Shown piece after piece: positions 47,503-57,458 of a stretch of 64,000 nucleotides of DNA. The notes below the pieces were generated by a model. The model was not told where the DNA came from. It ran no database searches and saw only the letters and a list, made by a program, of their open reading frames with translations. How positions within the stretch are numbered: position 1 is the stretch's first letter; every line of letters starts with the position of its first letter. A program made the position numbers and the translations under genes. This DNA is from DASUPK01 sp963782345. Lineage in GTDB: Bacteria; Actinomycetota; Thermoleophilia; Solirubrobacterales; 70-9. The stretch is from the NCBI GenBank assembly GCA_963782345.1, contig CAWAJF010000013.1, positions 31,502 through 95,501 on the forward strand, given 5' to 3'.

Positions 47503-48579
47503 ATGGATGAGCTCAAGGGGTTGATCCTCTCCGGGGGTGCGGGGACTCGCCTGCGCCCAATCACGCATACGTCCGCCAAGCAGCTCGTGCCCGTGGCGAA
47601 CAAGCCCGTGCTCTTCTACGGGATCGAGGCCCTGGTCGAGGCCGGGATCAAGGAGATCGGGATCATCATCGCGCCCGAGACCGGCGAGGAGATCAGGCAG
47701 GCGGCCGGCGACGGATCGGCGTTCGGCGCGTCGATCACCTACCTGGAACAGGAGGCGCCGCTTGGGCTCGCCCACGCGCTGCTCACCGCCGAGGACTTCC
47801 TCGGGCAGAGCCCGTTCGTCATGTATCTGGGCGACAACCTGCTCCGCGACGGGATCGTCGAGCTCGTGGAGGTCTTCCGCAGCTCCGAGCCCGATGCGCT
47901 GATCCTGCTCACCCACGTGGAGGACCCCTCCTCCTACGGAGTGGCCGAGCTCGACGGGGACCGGGTCGTCCGCCTGGTCGAGAAGCCGAAGGACCCGCCA
48001 AGCGACCTCGCCCTGGTGGGCGTCTACATGTTCGGCCCCTCGATCTTCGAGGCCGCACACGCGATCGAGCCCTCCGCACGCGGCGAGCTCGAGATCACGG
48101 ATGCAATCGACCGGCTGATCGAGTCCGGCCGCCGCGTGGAGCCGCACATCGTCAAGGGGTGGTGGAAGGACACGGGGAAGCTCGAGGACATGCTCGAGGC
48201 GAACCGCCTCGTCCTGGAGGACATCGAGCTGCGCATGGACGGCGAGCTCGACGACGCCTCGCGCGTCGAGGGCCGGGTGGTGATCGAGGAGGGAGCGAAG
48301 CTGGAGCGGACCGTCGTCCGGGGCCCCGCGATCATCGGCGCGGGGACCACGATCACGGACTCCTACATCGGCCCCTACACCGCGATCGACCGGGACGTGG
48401 TGATCACCGGGTCGGAGGTCGAGCACTCCATCGTCCTGGCGGGGTCCAGCATCCGCGACCTCCACGCCAGGATGGAGGCGAGCCTACTGGGCAAGAACGT
48501 CAGCCTGAGCCGCAGCGAGGGAATGCCGAAGACTCTTCGCTTCCTGGTCGGCGACAACGCGGACATCTCGATCCCATGA
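47503..48579 (+). CDS. rmlA: Glucose-1-phosphate thymidylyltransferase, long form
   Basis: Makes dTDP-glucose from dTTP and glucose-1-phosphate, the first step to dTDP-deoxysugars. The 358-residue protein has the signature GGAGTRLRPITHTSAKQLVP at residues 11-30, YLGDNLL, ELEITDAI and WWKDTG. After residue 240 there is a left-handed beta-helix (VEGRVVIEEGAKLERTVV...), as in the long RmlA family that often makes sugars for antibiotics or glycans. It is the first gene of rmlA-rmlD-rmlB; its stop overlaps the rmlD ATG. Confidence 0.92.
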   Translation: MDELKGLILSGGAGTRLRPITHTSAKQLVPVANKPVLFYGIEALVEAGIKEIGIIIAPETGEEIRQAAGDGSAFGASITYLEQEAPLGLAHALLTAEDFLGQSPFVMYLGDNLLRDGIVELVEVFRSSEPDALILLTHVEDPSSYGVAELDGDRVVRLVEKPKDPPSDLALVGVYMFGPSIFEAAHAIEPSARGELEITDAIDRLIESGRRVEPHIVKGWWKDTGKLEDMLEANRLVLEDIELRMDGELDDASRVEGRVVIEEGAKLERTVVRGPAIIGAGTTITDSYIGPYTAIDRDVVITGSEVEHSIVLAGSSIRDLHARMEASLLGKNVSLSRSEGMPKTLRFLVGDNADISIP

Positions 48580-49601
48580 AGATCGTGGTGACGGGAGCGG
48601 GTGGGATGCTCGGCTACGACGTGGTCCGATTGGCGGAGGCCATGAGCCACCAGGTGGTCGCGCTGTCCCACGACGACCTCGATGTCACCGACCCCGCTCG
48701 GGTCGATCGCCTGATCACCCGCGAGCGGCCCGGGGCGGTCATCAACTGCGCGGCCTGGACCAACGTGGACGGCGCGGAGGAGTCAGAGCACGAGGCGTCG
48801 CTCGTCAACGCGCAGGGGGCGGGATTCGTCGCCGATGCCGCGGCGAAAGTGGATGCAAAGCTCATCTATCCCTCCACCGATTACGTCTTCAACGGAACCG
48901 GCGGGCCATACGGCGAGTCCGACGACCCCGATCCGATCAACGCCTACGGCCGGACCAAGCTCGCCGGGGAGCGGGCCACCGCCCTGGTCAACGGGCGCAG
49001 CTTCATCGTCCGCACGTCGTGGATATTCGGTCCGCACGGCGGCAACTTCGTGGAGACGATGCTCAGGCTCGGCGAGGGCGGCGGCCCGGTGGTCGTCGTC
49101 CATGACCAGGTCGGCTGCCCGACCTACACCGGCCACCTCGCCGTCGGCCTGCTGCGGCTCGTCGACACCGGCGCCTACGGCATCCACCACATGGCGGGCA
49201 AGGGAAGCTGCTCCTGGTACGAGTTCGCACTCGAGATCTTCCGGCAGGCGGAGGTCGTCACGCGGGTGATGGCGTCGACGACGGACATGATGGAGCGCCC
49301 GGCGAAGCGACCGGAGAACTCAGTCCTGGTCAGCCGCCGCTCCGCGCCGATCGAGCTGCCGTCGTGGCAGCGCGGCCTCTCCGACTACCTCGCCCGTCGC
49401 GGCCACACCGAGGAGGAGGAGCCGAAGAAGCAGCGCTCGAGCGCCTCGCGACGGCAGCCGATGCTCGACTGGGCCAAGCGCGAGCGTGAGGAGCGGGAGG
49501 CCGACGGCGAGGAGATCACCGGCGAGAGCGAGCTGCCGCTCGAGGACGTGAGCTGGGACGACGGACCGGACGGACCCGGCGAAGGCCAGGACGCCGCGTG
49601 A
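48576..49601 (+). CDS. rmlD: dTDP-4-dehydrorhamnose reductase with charged C-terminal tail
   Basis: Short-chain reductase that finishes dTDP-rhamnose with NADPH. The 341-residue protein has the Rossmann motif GAGGMLGYDV, the active-site Tyr and Lys in YGRTKLAGE, the Ser/Thr-Asp in STDYVFNG, and SWIFGPHGGNF. The last 60 residues are an extra, strongly charged tail (EEEEPKKQRSS, then KREREEREADGEE) that the family usually lacks and that is probably disordered. The ATG overlaps the rmlA stop (ATGA) and the end overlaps rmlB (GTGA). Confidence 0.9.
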   Translation: MKIVVTGAGGMLGYDVVRLAEAMSHQVVALSHDDLDVTDPARVDRLITRERPGAVINCAAWTNVDGAEESEHEASLVNAQGAGFVADAAAKVDAKLIYPSTDYVFNGTGGPYGESDDPDPINAYGRTKLAGERATALVNGRSFIVRTSWIFGPHGGNFVETMLRLGEGGGPVVVVHDQVGCPTYTGHLAVGLLRLVDTGAYGIHHMAGKGSCSWYEFALEIFRQAEVVTRVMASTTDMMERPAKRPENSVLVSRRSAPIELPSWQRGLSDYLARRGHTEEEEPKKQRSSASRRQPMLDWAKREREEREADGEEITGESELPLEDVSWDDGPDGPGEGQDAA

Positions 49602-50596
49602 AGCTCCTCGTCGCCGGCGGCGCCGGCTTCATCGGGTCCAACTACGTGCGGCTGCGGCTCGCCAACCATCCGGATGACTCCGTGCGAGTGATCGACAAGC
49701 TCACCTACGCGGGCCGCCGGGAGAACTTCGAGGGCCTCCCCGAGGATCGCTTCGAGCTGGTCGAGGCCGACATCGCCGAGCGCGACGCCGCCCGGGGCGC
49801 CGTCGAGGGTTGCGACGCCGTCGTCAACTTCGCGGCCGAGTCGCACGTCGACCGCTCGATCGAGGCGCCGGGGGAGTTCATCACCACGGACGTCTTCGGC
49901 ACGTACGTGCTGCTCGAGGCGGCGCGCGACGCGGGCGTCCGCTACCTGCAGTTCTCGACCGACGAGGTCTACGGCGACTTCGAGATGGGGTCGGCGACCG
50001 AGGAGTCGCCGCTCGCCCCCTCCTCCCCCTACTCGGCCTCCAAGGCAGGCGGCGACCTGCTCGTCTGGGCCTTCGCCCGGACCTATGGGGCGGAGGCGCT
50101 GATCATGCGGGCCTCCAACAACTACGGCCCCTACCAGTATCCCGAGAAGCTGATCCCGCTGTGCATCCTGAACGCGCTCGCCGGCGACCCGCTGCCCGTC
50201 TACGGGGACGGCATGCAGGTGCGGAACTGGCTCTACGTCGAGGATTGCTGCTCGGCGGTGGACGCGGTGCTCGAGAGCGGCGAGCCCGGCAACGTCTACA
50301 ACGTCGGCGGCCCCGACGAGCTCCCCAACATCGAGGTCATCAAGCGAATCCTCGCGCTCACGGACCGGGACGAGTCGCTGATCGAGTATGTGAAGGACCG
50401 CCCCGGCCATGACCGCCGGTACTCGCTTTCGGCCGCGCGGCTCGAGGCGCTCGGCTGGCGGGCGGCGGTGGGCTTCGACGAGGGGATCGAGCGGACGGTG
50501 CACTGGTACCGCGAGAACGAGCACTGGTGGGGACCGATCCGCTCCGGCGACTACAGGGAGTACTACGAGCGACAGTACGGCAAGGCGCTGAAGTAG
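49598..50596 (+). CDS. rmlB: dTDP-glucose 4,6-dehydratase
   Basis: Extended SDR (332 residues) that turns dTDP-glucose into the 4-keto-6-deoxy sugar. Motifs: AGGAGFIGSNYVR at residue 6, FAAESHVDRSI, FSTDEVYGDFE, the active-site YSASKAGGD, and RASNNYGPYQYPEKLIPL. The GTG start overlaps the rmlD stop. The epimerase gene rmlC is not in this operon or elsewhere in the window, so the end product may be made with a distant rmlC. A hairpin repeat follows the stop. Confidence 0.94.
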   Translation: MKLLVAGGAGFIGSNYVRLRLANHPDDSVRVIDKLTYAGRRENFEGLPEDRFELVEADIAERDAARGAVEGCDAVVNFAAESHVDRSIEAPGEFITTDVFGTYVLLEAARDAGVRYLQFSTDEVYGDFEMGSATEESPLAPSSPYSASKAGGDLLVWAFARTYGAEALIMRASNNYGPYQYPEKLIPLCILNALAGDPLPVYGDGMQVRNWLYVEDCCSAVDAVLESGEPGNVYNVGGPDELPNIEVIKRILALTDRDESLIEYVKDRPGHDRRYSLSAARLEALGWRAAVGFDEGIERTVHWYRENEHWWGPIRSGDYREYYERQYGKALK

Positions 50597-50636
50597 ATGC
50601 GAGGTGCTCCGCAGGCGAAGTCGAGGAGCACCCCGA
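50597..50636 (+). repeat. Dispersed hairpin repeat, copy 6
   Basis: Flank ATGCGAGG, stem TGCTCC (50605-50610), interior GCAGGCGAAGTCGA, stem GGAGCA (50625-50630), tail CCCCGATT. The outer bases extend the pairing to GGTGCTCC with GGAGCACC. It lies between rmlB and the MMPL gene. Confidence 0.8.
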
Positions 50637-50690
50637 TTCAGCAGGGCTGGAGAAGACGCCGAGTGAGGCGGCTTGCTAGAACGGACCCGG

Positions 50691-52847
50691 ATGACGCGCC
50701 AGCTCACACGTCTCGCTGACATCGCCTACCGCCGCCGCGGCCGCATGGTGATCGCCTGGATCGTGGGGATGATCGCGATCATCGGCGTGGGCTCCAAGCT
50801 CAAGGGCGAGTTCAACGCCAACTACAACACGCCCGGCTCGGAGTCGAAGGCGGCGAGCGACATCACCCAGCAGCGCTTCGGCGGCTACTCCGGGCAGGAG
50901 ATCTACGTCGTCTGGAAGGACCCGGCGGGCGTCCGCAGCCCCGCGGCCCAGCGGCGCATGAATGCCTTCTTCGCCCAGGCCGAGAAGGTCAACCACATCT
51001 CGAGCCACACCCAGGTCCGCTTCTCGCAGAACGGACAGTTCGGCACAACGACCCTGCCGCTGACCGTTCCCGGCTGGGACGTGACCAAGGACCAGGGCAA
51101 GCAGCTGATCGACGCCGCCCAGGCGAATGACGGCAACGGGCTCGAGATCAAGCTGGGCGGCGACCCGATCAATCGAGCCGAGTCGCAGGCGAGCCCCGAG
51201 GGAATCGGCTTCCTCGCCGCCGCGATCGTCCTGCTGATCGCGTTCGGCTCGGTGGTGGCCGCCGGCCTGCCGCTCGGGATCGCCCTCGCCGGCCTCGGCA
51301 TCTCCTCGGCGGGCCTGATTCCCCTGCTCGCAAACGTCATCGACGTCCCCAACTGGACCACCGCGGTCTCCGGTCTGATCGGGATCGGCGTCGGCATCGA
51401 CTACTCGCTGCTCGTCCTGACCCGATTCCGCACCGCGATGCGCGACGGGAAGGACCGCCACGACGCCGTCGTCGAGGCGGTCACCACCGCCGGGCGCAGC
51501 GTGATCATCGCCGGCTGCACCGTGGTGATCGCGGTGCTCGGCCTATTCCTCACCGGCCTCTCCTACATGTACGGCGTCGCGCTCTCGGCCGCAGTCGCCG
51601 TGCTCGTCGTGATGATCGCGTCGATCACCCTGCTGCCGGCGCTGCTCTCCTATCTCGGCCCGAGGGTCGATCGCCTTCACATCCCGCTCCTCGGCCGGGC
51701 CCTGCGGACGGACGCCGCCAACGGCAAGGACTCGCCCGCGGCTCGCTGGAGCCACACGGTGCAGCGGCGTCCCTGGACCGCGGCGATCATCGCCACCGCG
51801 ATCCTGCTCGCCCTGGCCGCGCCGGCCCTCGGCATGCGGCTCGGATTCCCGGATGCCGGCAACGACCCGCCTGGGTCGATGACCAGGCAGTCGTACGACC
51901 TGATCAGCGAGGGCTTCGGACCCGGCACCAACGGCCCGGTGATCGTCGCCGCCAAGCTGCCCAGTTCATCGGACAAGGCGACGATGGACGCCCTGGCGAC
52001 CCAGATCCGCTCGGATCCGGACGTTGCCTTCGTGGGGCCGACCAGGGTCAACTCCGCGGGCGATGCGGCGCTGATCCCGGTGATCCCGAAGAGCTCGCCT
52101 CAGGACAGTGCGACGACGGACCTCGTCCATCGGCTGCGAGACGACACCATTCCGAGCGCGGTCGGCGGCTCCGGGATCGACGCCCAGGTCGGGGGCGTCA
52201 CCGCCGCGCTCGAGGATCAGAGCGCGTTCATCAAGGGCCGCATGCCGCTCTTCATCATCGGCGTGGTTGGCCTCTCGTTCCTGCTGCTCCTGGTCGCCTT
52301 CCACTCGCCGTTCATCTCACTGAAGGCCGGCGTGATGAACCTGCTTTCCGTCAGTGCGGCCTACGGCGTGATGACGCTGGCCTCCAACGGAGGCGGACTC
52401 AGCAATCTGATCGGCATCGACCATGAGGTGCCCATCGCGCCCTTCATGCCGGTGATGATGTTCGCGATCCTCTTCGGCCTCTCGATGGACTACGAGGTCT
52501 TCCTGGTCTCCAGGATCCGCGAGGAGTATCTGCGCGATGGCGACACCCGGCGCGCGGTGGCGGACGGCCTTGCCAAGACCGCCAGGGTGATCACGGCGGC
52601 CGCGGCCATCATGGTGGTGGTCTTCCTCGCTTTCCTCGCCTCGTCGGACACCTTCCTCAAGCTGTTCGGGATCGGCCTCGCGTCGGCGATCTTCCTGGAC
52701 GCCACCATCGTCCGGATGGTGCTGGTGCCGGCCGTGATGCAGCTGCTCGGCAAGCGGAACTGGTGGATCCCGGACTGGCTGGAGCGCGTGCTGCCGCGGC
52801 TGGACGTGGAGCGGGTGGCGGTCGGCACGGCCGAGGGCAGCTCCTAG
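50691..52847 (+). CDS. MMPL-family RND transporter
   Basis: A 718-residue membrane protein with about twelve helices in two halves, each preceded by a large periplasmic-type loop. The halves carry the MMPL marks GIGVGIDYSLLVLTRFR and FGLSMDYEVFLVSRIREEY, whose Asp-Tyr pairs carry protons. Actinobacterial members export lipids or siderophores across the membrane. No lipid synthesis gene is adjacent, so the cargo is unknown. The ATG at 50691 follows TAGAAC by 8 bases, a weak leaderless pattern. Confidence 0.9.
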   Translation: MTRQLTRLADIAYRRRGRMVIAWIVGMIAIIGVGSKLKGEFNANYNTPGSESKAASDITQQRFGGYSGQEIYVVWKDPAGVRSPAAQRRMNAFFAQAEKVNHISSHTQVRFSQNGQFGTTTLPLTVPGWDVTKDQGKQLIDAAQANDGNGLEIKLGGDPINRAESQASPEGIGFLAAAIVLLIAFGSVVAAGLPLGIALAGLGISSAGLIPLLANVIDVPNWTTAVSGLIGIGVGIDYSLLVLTRFRTAMRDGKDRHDAVVEAVTTAGRSVIIAGCTVVIAVLGLFLTGLSYMYGVALSAAVAVLVVMIASITLLPALLSYLGPRVDRLHIPLLGRALRTDAANGKDSPAARWSHTVQRRPWTAAIIATAILLALAAPALGMRLGFPDAGNDPPGSMTRQSYDLISEGFGPGTNGPVIVAAKLPSSSDKATMDALATQIRSDPDVAFVGPTRVNSAGDAALIPVIPKSSPQDSATTDLVHRLRDDTIPSAVGGSGIDAQVGGVTAALEDQSAFIKGRMPLFIIGVVGLSFLLLLVAFHSPFISLKAGVMNLLSVSAAYGVMTLASNGGGLSNLIGIDHEVPIAPFMPVMMFAILFGLSMDYEVFLVSRIREEYLRDGDTRRAVADGLAKTARVITAAAAIMVVVFLAFLASSDTFLKLFGIGLASAIFLDATIVRMVLVPAVMQLLGKRNWWIPDWLERVLPRLDVERVAVGTAEGSS

Positions 52848-52876
52848 GCCCAAGACCCAGGCTTCTGGCGACTTCT

Positions 52877-52891
52877 TCCGGATATACCGGA
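52877..52891 (+). promoter_or_regulatory. Short palindrome upstream of lhr
   Basis: TCCGG, ATATA, CCGGA form a 15 bp palindrome whose centre includes TATA. It lies 57 bases before the lhr ATG and may hold a promoter or operator. Confidence 0.3.
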
Positions 52892-52948
52892 GGAACTCGC
52901 CGATCAATGGACCGGGGTAGGGCGGTCGGTAAGGTCAGTAGGTTCGGC

Positions 52949-55900
52949 ATGAGTACGCCCGCGACCGCAAAGTCACCCCTGGAGCCCTTCTCCGAGCCGG
53001 TCAGGAGGTGGTTCGAGGCATCATTCGAGGCCGCCACGCCTGCGCAGGCGGCCGGCTGGCCGGCGATCGCCTCGGGCGCGCACACCCTGATCTGCGCTCC
53101 GACCGGCTCAGGCAAGACGCTGGCGTCGTTCCTCTGGGGGATCGACCGCCTCTCGCGCGAGCCCGAGCGCCTCGGCTCGGGCGTGCGGATCGTCTACATC
53201 TCCCCTCTGAAGGCGCTCTCCTACGACATCGAGCGCAATCTGAGGGCCCCGCTGCAGGGGATCGGCGCGCCGGTCTCGGTCGCGCTCCGGACCGGCGACA
53301 CTCCCCAGTCCGAGCGCCGCAAGATGCGCCGCGAGCCGCCGGACATCCTGATCACCACGCCCGAGTCGCTGTATCTGATGATCAGCTCGGGCGCCCGCGA
53401 GATCCTCGGAGGGGTCGAGGCGGTGATCGTGGACGAGATCCACGCCGTGGCGCCGTCCAAGCGAGGCAGCCACCTGGCGCTGACCATGGAGCGCCTCGAC
53501 CACCTGGGAGGTGAGGACCGCCTGCAGAGAATCGGCCTGTCGGCGACCCAGCGGCCGCTGGAGCGGATCGGCCGGTTCCTGGTCGGCGGCGGCCGGGAGT
53601 GCGAGATCGTCGACGCGTCGGAGCCCAAGCAGCTCGATCTGGAGATCGTGGTGCCCGTCGAGGACATGGCGGAGCCCAGCCCGCTGTCTGCCAAGCGCCG
53701 TGACGGCGCCGACACCGGCAAGACGCCCCACCCCGATCAGAAGCATTCGCCCGAGCGGATCGACCCGGGACCGATCGAGGCGTCCCTCGACCCCGCCACC
53801 AACACCCGCTCGATCTGGCCGGCGATCTATCCCGAGCTTCTGCGGCTCGTGCGCGGGCACAACTCGACGATCGTCTTCGTCAACAACCGGCGCGCCGCCG
53901 AGCGGATCGCCAAGCGCCTCAACGAGATGCACAACGATGAGTTCGAGGACGAGCTTCCAGCCACCGAGCACGCGGGGAACTCCAAGAACGGCGAGAAGCC
54001 GCCCGCCGAGATCGCCCGGGCCCACCACGGCTCCCTCTCCCACGAGGAGCGAGCCCTTGTCGAGGAGCTCCTCAAGTCCGGTCAGCTCCCCTGCCTGGTC
54101 GCCACCTCCTCGCTCGAGCTCGGCATCGACATGGGCGCCGTCGACCTCGTCATCCAGGTCGAATCGCCGAAGTCGGTCACCCGGGGGCTCCAGCGGGTCG
54201 GCCGTGCCGGCCACACCCTCGGCGAGGTCTCCAAGGGCCGGATCTTCCCCAAGTTCCGGGCCGACCTCCTCGAGTGCGCGGTGGTCGCCCGCCGGATGCG
54301 CTCGGGCGAGATCGAGGAGACCGTCATCCCGCAGAATCCGCTCGACGTGCTCGCGCAGCACCTCGTCTCCATGGCGGCGCTCGACGAGTGGAAGGTGGAC
54401 GAGGTCGAGAAGCTGGTCCGCTCCGCCCAGCCGTTCGCCGAGCTCTCCCGCGAGCAGCTCGAGAACGTGCTCGACATGCTCGACGGCCGCTACCCCTCCG
54501 AGCGCTTCGCCGAGCTGCGCCCGCGGATCGTCTGGGACCGCACGAAGGGCACGATGCGCGGCCGTCCCGGCGCCCGCCAGCTGGCGGTCGCCAACGCCGG
54601 AACGATCCCCGACCGCGGCCTCTACGGCGTCCACCTCCCCGACGGCCGCCGGGTCGGAGAGCTGGACGAGGAGATGGTCTACGAGGCGCGCCCGGGCCAG
54701 ACCTTCCTGCTCGGCGCGAGCACCTGGCGGATCGAGGAGATCACCCGCGACCGCGTGATCGTCACGCCCGCGCCCGGCACGCCGGGAGCGGTTCCCTTCT
54801 GGCGCGGCGACGGGATCGGCCGGCCCGCCGAGCTCGGCAGGGCGATCGGTGCCTTCAGCCGCGAGGCGGTCAACGCCGACCCCAAGAAGCTCGCAAAGGA
54901 GAACGACCTCGACAAGCTCGCCGCTCAGAACCTCGTCAACTACCTGACCGAGCAGCAGGCCGCCACGCGGGTCGTGCCCTCGGACGAGGCGATCGTGATC
55001 GAGCGCTTCCGCGACGAGATCGGCGACTGGCGGCTCTGCGTGCTCTCGCCATTCGGCGGCCGCGTGCACGCCGCCTGGGGACTCGCGCTCGCCGCCAAGA
55101 TCCGCGACGAGAAGGAGCTGGAGGCGGACGCGATCTGGTCCGACGACGGGATCGTCATCCACCTTCCCGACGCCGATGAGCCTCCCCCTGGCGACCTGGT
55201 GATGATCGAGCCGGACGAGCTCGAAGACCTCGTAATCAGGGAGCTGTCGGGATCAGCCTTGTTCGGCGCCCGCTTCCGCGAGAACGCCGCCCGCTCCCTG
55301 CTGATCCCGCGGGCCTGGCCGGGCAAGCGCACCCCGCTCTGGCAGCAGCGCCTCAAATCCCAGAGCCTGCTCGAGGTCGCCCGCGACTTCCCCCGCTTCC
55401 CCGTGATCCTCGAGACCTACCGCGAGGTGATGCGCGACGTCCTCGACCTTCCCTCCCTGAAGGAGCTGCTCCGCGACCTCCACTCGCGCAAGATCACGAT
55501 GGTCGAGGTCGAGACGCCGACGGCCTCGCCATTCGCTTCCTCGCTGCTCTTCGACTACGTCGCCACCTACATGTACGAGGGCGACACGCCGAACGCGGAG
55601 CGCCGCGCGGCCGCCCTCGCCCTCGATCGCGACCTGCTCGCCGAGCTGCTCGGCCAGGAGGAGCTGCGCGAGCTGATCGACCCGGAGGCGCTGGAGGAGG
55701 TCGCCAGGCAGCTCCAGCACCTGACCGAGGCGGGCCTCGCCAAGGACCGCGACGGCCTCCAGCAGATCCTGCGCCGGCTCGGCGATCTGACCGCGGACGA
55801 GTGCGAGCAGCGCACCGAGGAGGGCTACTCCGCCGCGTCGATGCTCGAGAAGCTGGTCAAGGAGCGCCGGGCGGCCGTGGTGAGGATCGCCGGCGAGGAG

Positions 55901-57457
55901 CGCTACATCGCCGCGGAGGACGCCGGCCTCTACCGGGACGCGCTCGGGGTGCCGCCGCCGGCCGGGCTGCCCGAGAGCTTCCTGGAGCCCGTCGACGACG
56001 CGCTGGTCTCCCTGGTCCGGCGCTACGCCGCCACCCACGTGCCCTTCCCGACCCGGCAGCTCGCCGACCGCTATGGCGTCGATCCGAGCTCCGCCCTGAA
56101 GGAGCTGGAGCGGTCCGGCAACGTGGTCCGCGGCGAGCTCCTCCCCGGCGGCACCTCCCGCGAGTGGTGCGAGGCCGACGTCCTGCGGAGATTGCGGCGA
56201 GCCAGCCTCGCCCGCCTGCGCAAGGAGGTCGAGGCGACCGACCCGCGCGAGCTGGCCCGCTTCCTGCCGAGCTGGCAGAACGTCGACGCCCACGGCCGCT
56301 CCGGCGCCGGTCCCGACCGCCTGCGCGAGGCGCTCGTCTCGCTGCAGGGGGTGGCGCTGACTCCGAAGACCTGGGAGCGCGACGTGCTGCCGCGCCGGCT
56401 CGGCTCCTACAGCCCCACGTGGCTCGACGAGCTCTGCACCAGCGGAGAGCTCGTCTGGGTGGGGGCAGGGGCGCTCGGCCGAAACGACGGCAAGGTCGCG
56501 CTCTACTTCCGGGAGGACGTCAGGCTCGCGGGCCCGCCGGCCGGCAACGCCAAGCTGGATGCGCCCGAGGGCCCGATCCACGACCTGATCCGCGAGCGCC
56601 TCGCACAGGGCCCCTGCTTCTGGCTCGACCTGCTCGAGCTGGAGGGATCCGCGGAGGAGCTCCATGAGGCGCTCTGGGACCTGGCCTGGTCGGGCGAGGT
56701 CACGAACGACGCCTTCGCCCCGCTGCGCGCTCCGCGGCTGCGCTCCGCTCAGCGCTCGGAGCGCGGCGGGCGCCGGTTCGCCCGGCGCAGGGCAGCGGCG
56801 GCCGGGACCGTGATCGGGCGCTGGTCCCTGAGTGCCCCGTTGTTCGCGGACGCTCCCACCGCCGGGCCGCGGATGCGCGCCCTGGCCGAGCTGATGCTCG
56901 AGCGTCACGGCATCGTCACCCGCGAGACCGCGATCGCCGAGGGCATCCCAGGCGGCTTCGCCTCGATCTACGGCGAGCTGCAGAACCTGGAGCTGCTCGG
57001 CACCGCACGGCGCGGCTACTTCGTCGAGGGCCTGGGCGGCGCGCAGTTCGCCTTGCCCGGCGCGGTGGAGCGCCTGCGCAGCATGCCTGAGGCCGATGGC
57101 GACCTGCAGGTGCTGGCCGCGACGGATCCGGCCAATCCCTACGGCGCCACCCTCTCCTGGCCCAAGCTCGAGGGCCAGCGGCGGCCGGCGAGGACCGCCG
57201 GTGCCTACGTGATGCTCCGCGACGGCGAGCCGCTGATCTACGTCGAGCGCGGCGGCAAGGGAATCCTGCGGCTGCAGCCACTCGAGGGGGACGAGCTCGC
57301 CGCGGCGCTCGGGGAGCTGGCGGCGGCCGCCCAGGCGGGCCAGATCGAGAAGCTGGCGATCGAGCGGCTCGACGGGGAGCCGGTGATCGGTTCCGGCATG
57401 GAGTCCGCCCTGATCGAAGCAGGCTTCCGCAGACAACCCCGGAGACTTGTCGCGTAA
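52949..57457 (+). CDS. lhr: Large ATP-dependent helicase Lhr
   Basis: A 1502-residue superfamily 2 helicase of full Lhr length. Walker A APTGSGKT is at residues 50-57, the DEIH box in VDEIHAVAPSKRG, SATQRP, then the second RecA domain (FVNNRRAAERIAKRL, TSSLELGIDMGAVD, RVGRAGHTLG). The Lhr winged-helix and DEAD-associated regions follow, and a long C-terminal domain ends in GMESALIEAGFRRQPR. It is a 3'-5' translocase on single-stranded DNA active in repair; the mycobacterial enzyme is induced by mitomycin. The Nei-like glycosylase gene follows, a pairing that makes sense for repair. Confidence 0.93.
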   Translation: MSTPATAKSPLEPFSEPVRRWFEASFEAATPAQAAGWPAIASGAHTLICAPTGSGKTLASFLWGIDRLSREPERLGSGVRIVYISPLKALSYDIERNLRAPLQGIGAPVSVALRTGDTPQSERRKMRREPPDILITTPESLYLMISSGAREILGGVEAVIVDEIHAVAPSKRGSHLALTMERLDHLGGEDRLQRIGLSATQRPLERIGRFLVGGGRECEIVDASEPKQLDLEIVVPVEDMAEPSPLSAKRRDGADTGKTPHPDQKHSPERIDPGPIEASLDPATNTRSIWPAIYPELLRLVRGHNSTIVFVNNRRAAERIAKRLNEMHNDEFEDELPATEHAGNSKNGEKPPAEIARAHHGSLSHEERALVEELLKSGQLPCLVATSSLELGIDMGAVDLVIQVESPKSVTRGLQRVGRAGHTLGEVSKGRIFPKFRADLLECAVVARRMRSGEIEETVIPQNPLDVLAQHLVSMAALDEWKVDEVEKLVRSAQPFAELSREQLENVLDMLDGRYPSERFAELRPRIVWDRTKGTMRGRPGARQLAVANAGTIPDRGLYGVHLPDGRRVGELDEEMVYEARPGQTFLLGASTWRIEEITRDRVIVTPAPGTPGAVPFWRGDGIGRPAELGRAIGAFSREAVNADPKKLAKENDLDKLAAQNLVNYLTEQQAATRVVPSDEAIVIERFRDEIGDWRLCVLSPFGGRVHAAWGLALAAKIRDEKELEADAIWSDDGIVIHLPDADEPPPGDLVMIEPDELEDLVIRELSGSALFGARFRENAARSLLIPRAWPGKRTPLWQQRLKSQSLLEVARDFPRFPVILETYREVMRDVLDLPSLKELLRDLHSRKITMVEVETPTASPFASSLLFDYVATYMYEGDTPNAERRAAALALDRDLLAELLGQEELRELIDPEALEEVARQLQHLTEAGLAKDRDGLQQILRRLGDLTADECEQRTEEGYSAASMLEKLVKERRAAVVRIAGEERYIAAEDAGLYRDALGVPPPAGLPESFLEPVDDALVSLVRRYAATHVPFPTRQLADRYGVDPSSALKELERSGNVVRGELLPGGTSREWCEADVLRRLRRASLARLRKEVEATDPRELARFLPSWQNVDAHGRSGAGPDRLREALVSLQGVALTPKTWERDVLPRRLGSYSPTWLDELCTSGELVWVGAGALGRNDGKVALYFREDVRLAGPPAGNAKLDAPEGPIHDLIRERLAQGPCFWLDLLELEGSAEELHEALWDLAWSGEVTNDAFAPLRAPRLRSAQRSERGGRRFARRRAAAAGTVIGRWSLSAPLFADAPTAGPRMRALAELMLERHGIVTRETAIAEGIPGGFASIYGELQNLELLGTARRGYFVEGLGGAQFALPGAVERLRSMPEADGDLQVLAATDPANPYGATLSWPKLEGQRRPARTAGAYVMLRDGEPLIYVERGGKGILRLQPLEGDELAAALGELAAAAQAGQIEKLAIERLDGEPVIGSGMESALIEAGFRRQPRRLVA

Positions 57458-57458
57458 T

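Noticed and set aside
53108..55162. A 684-codon minus-strand frame opposite lhr
   Set aside because: It is a compositional shadow of high-GC codon use; the plus strand carries a complete Lhr with all helicase motifs.
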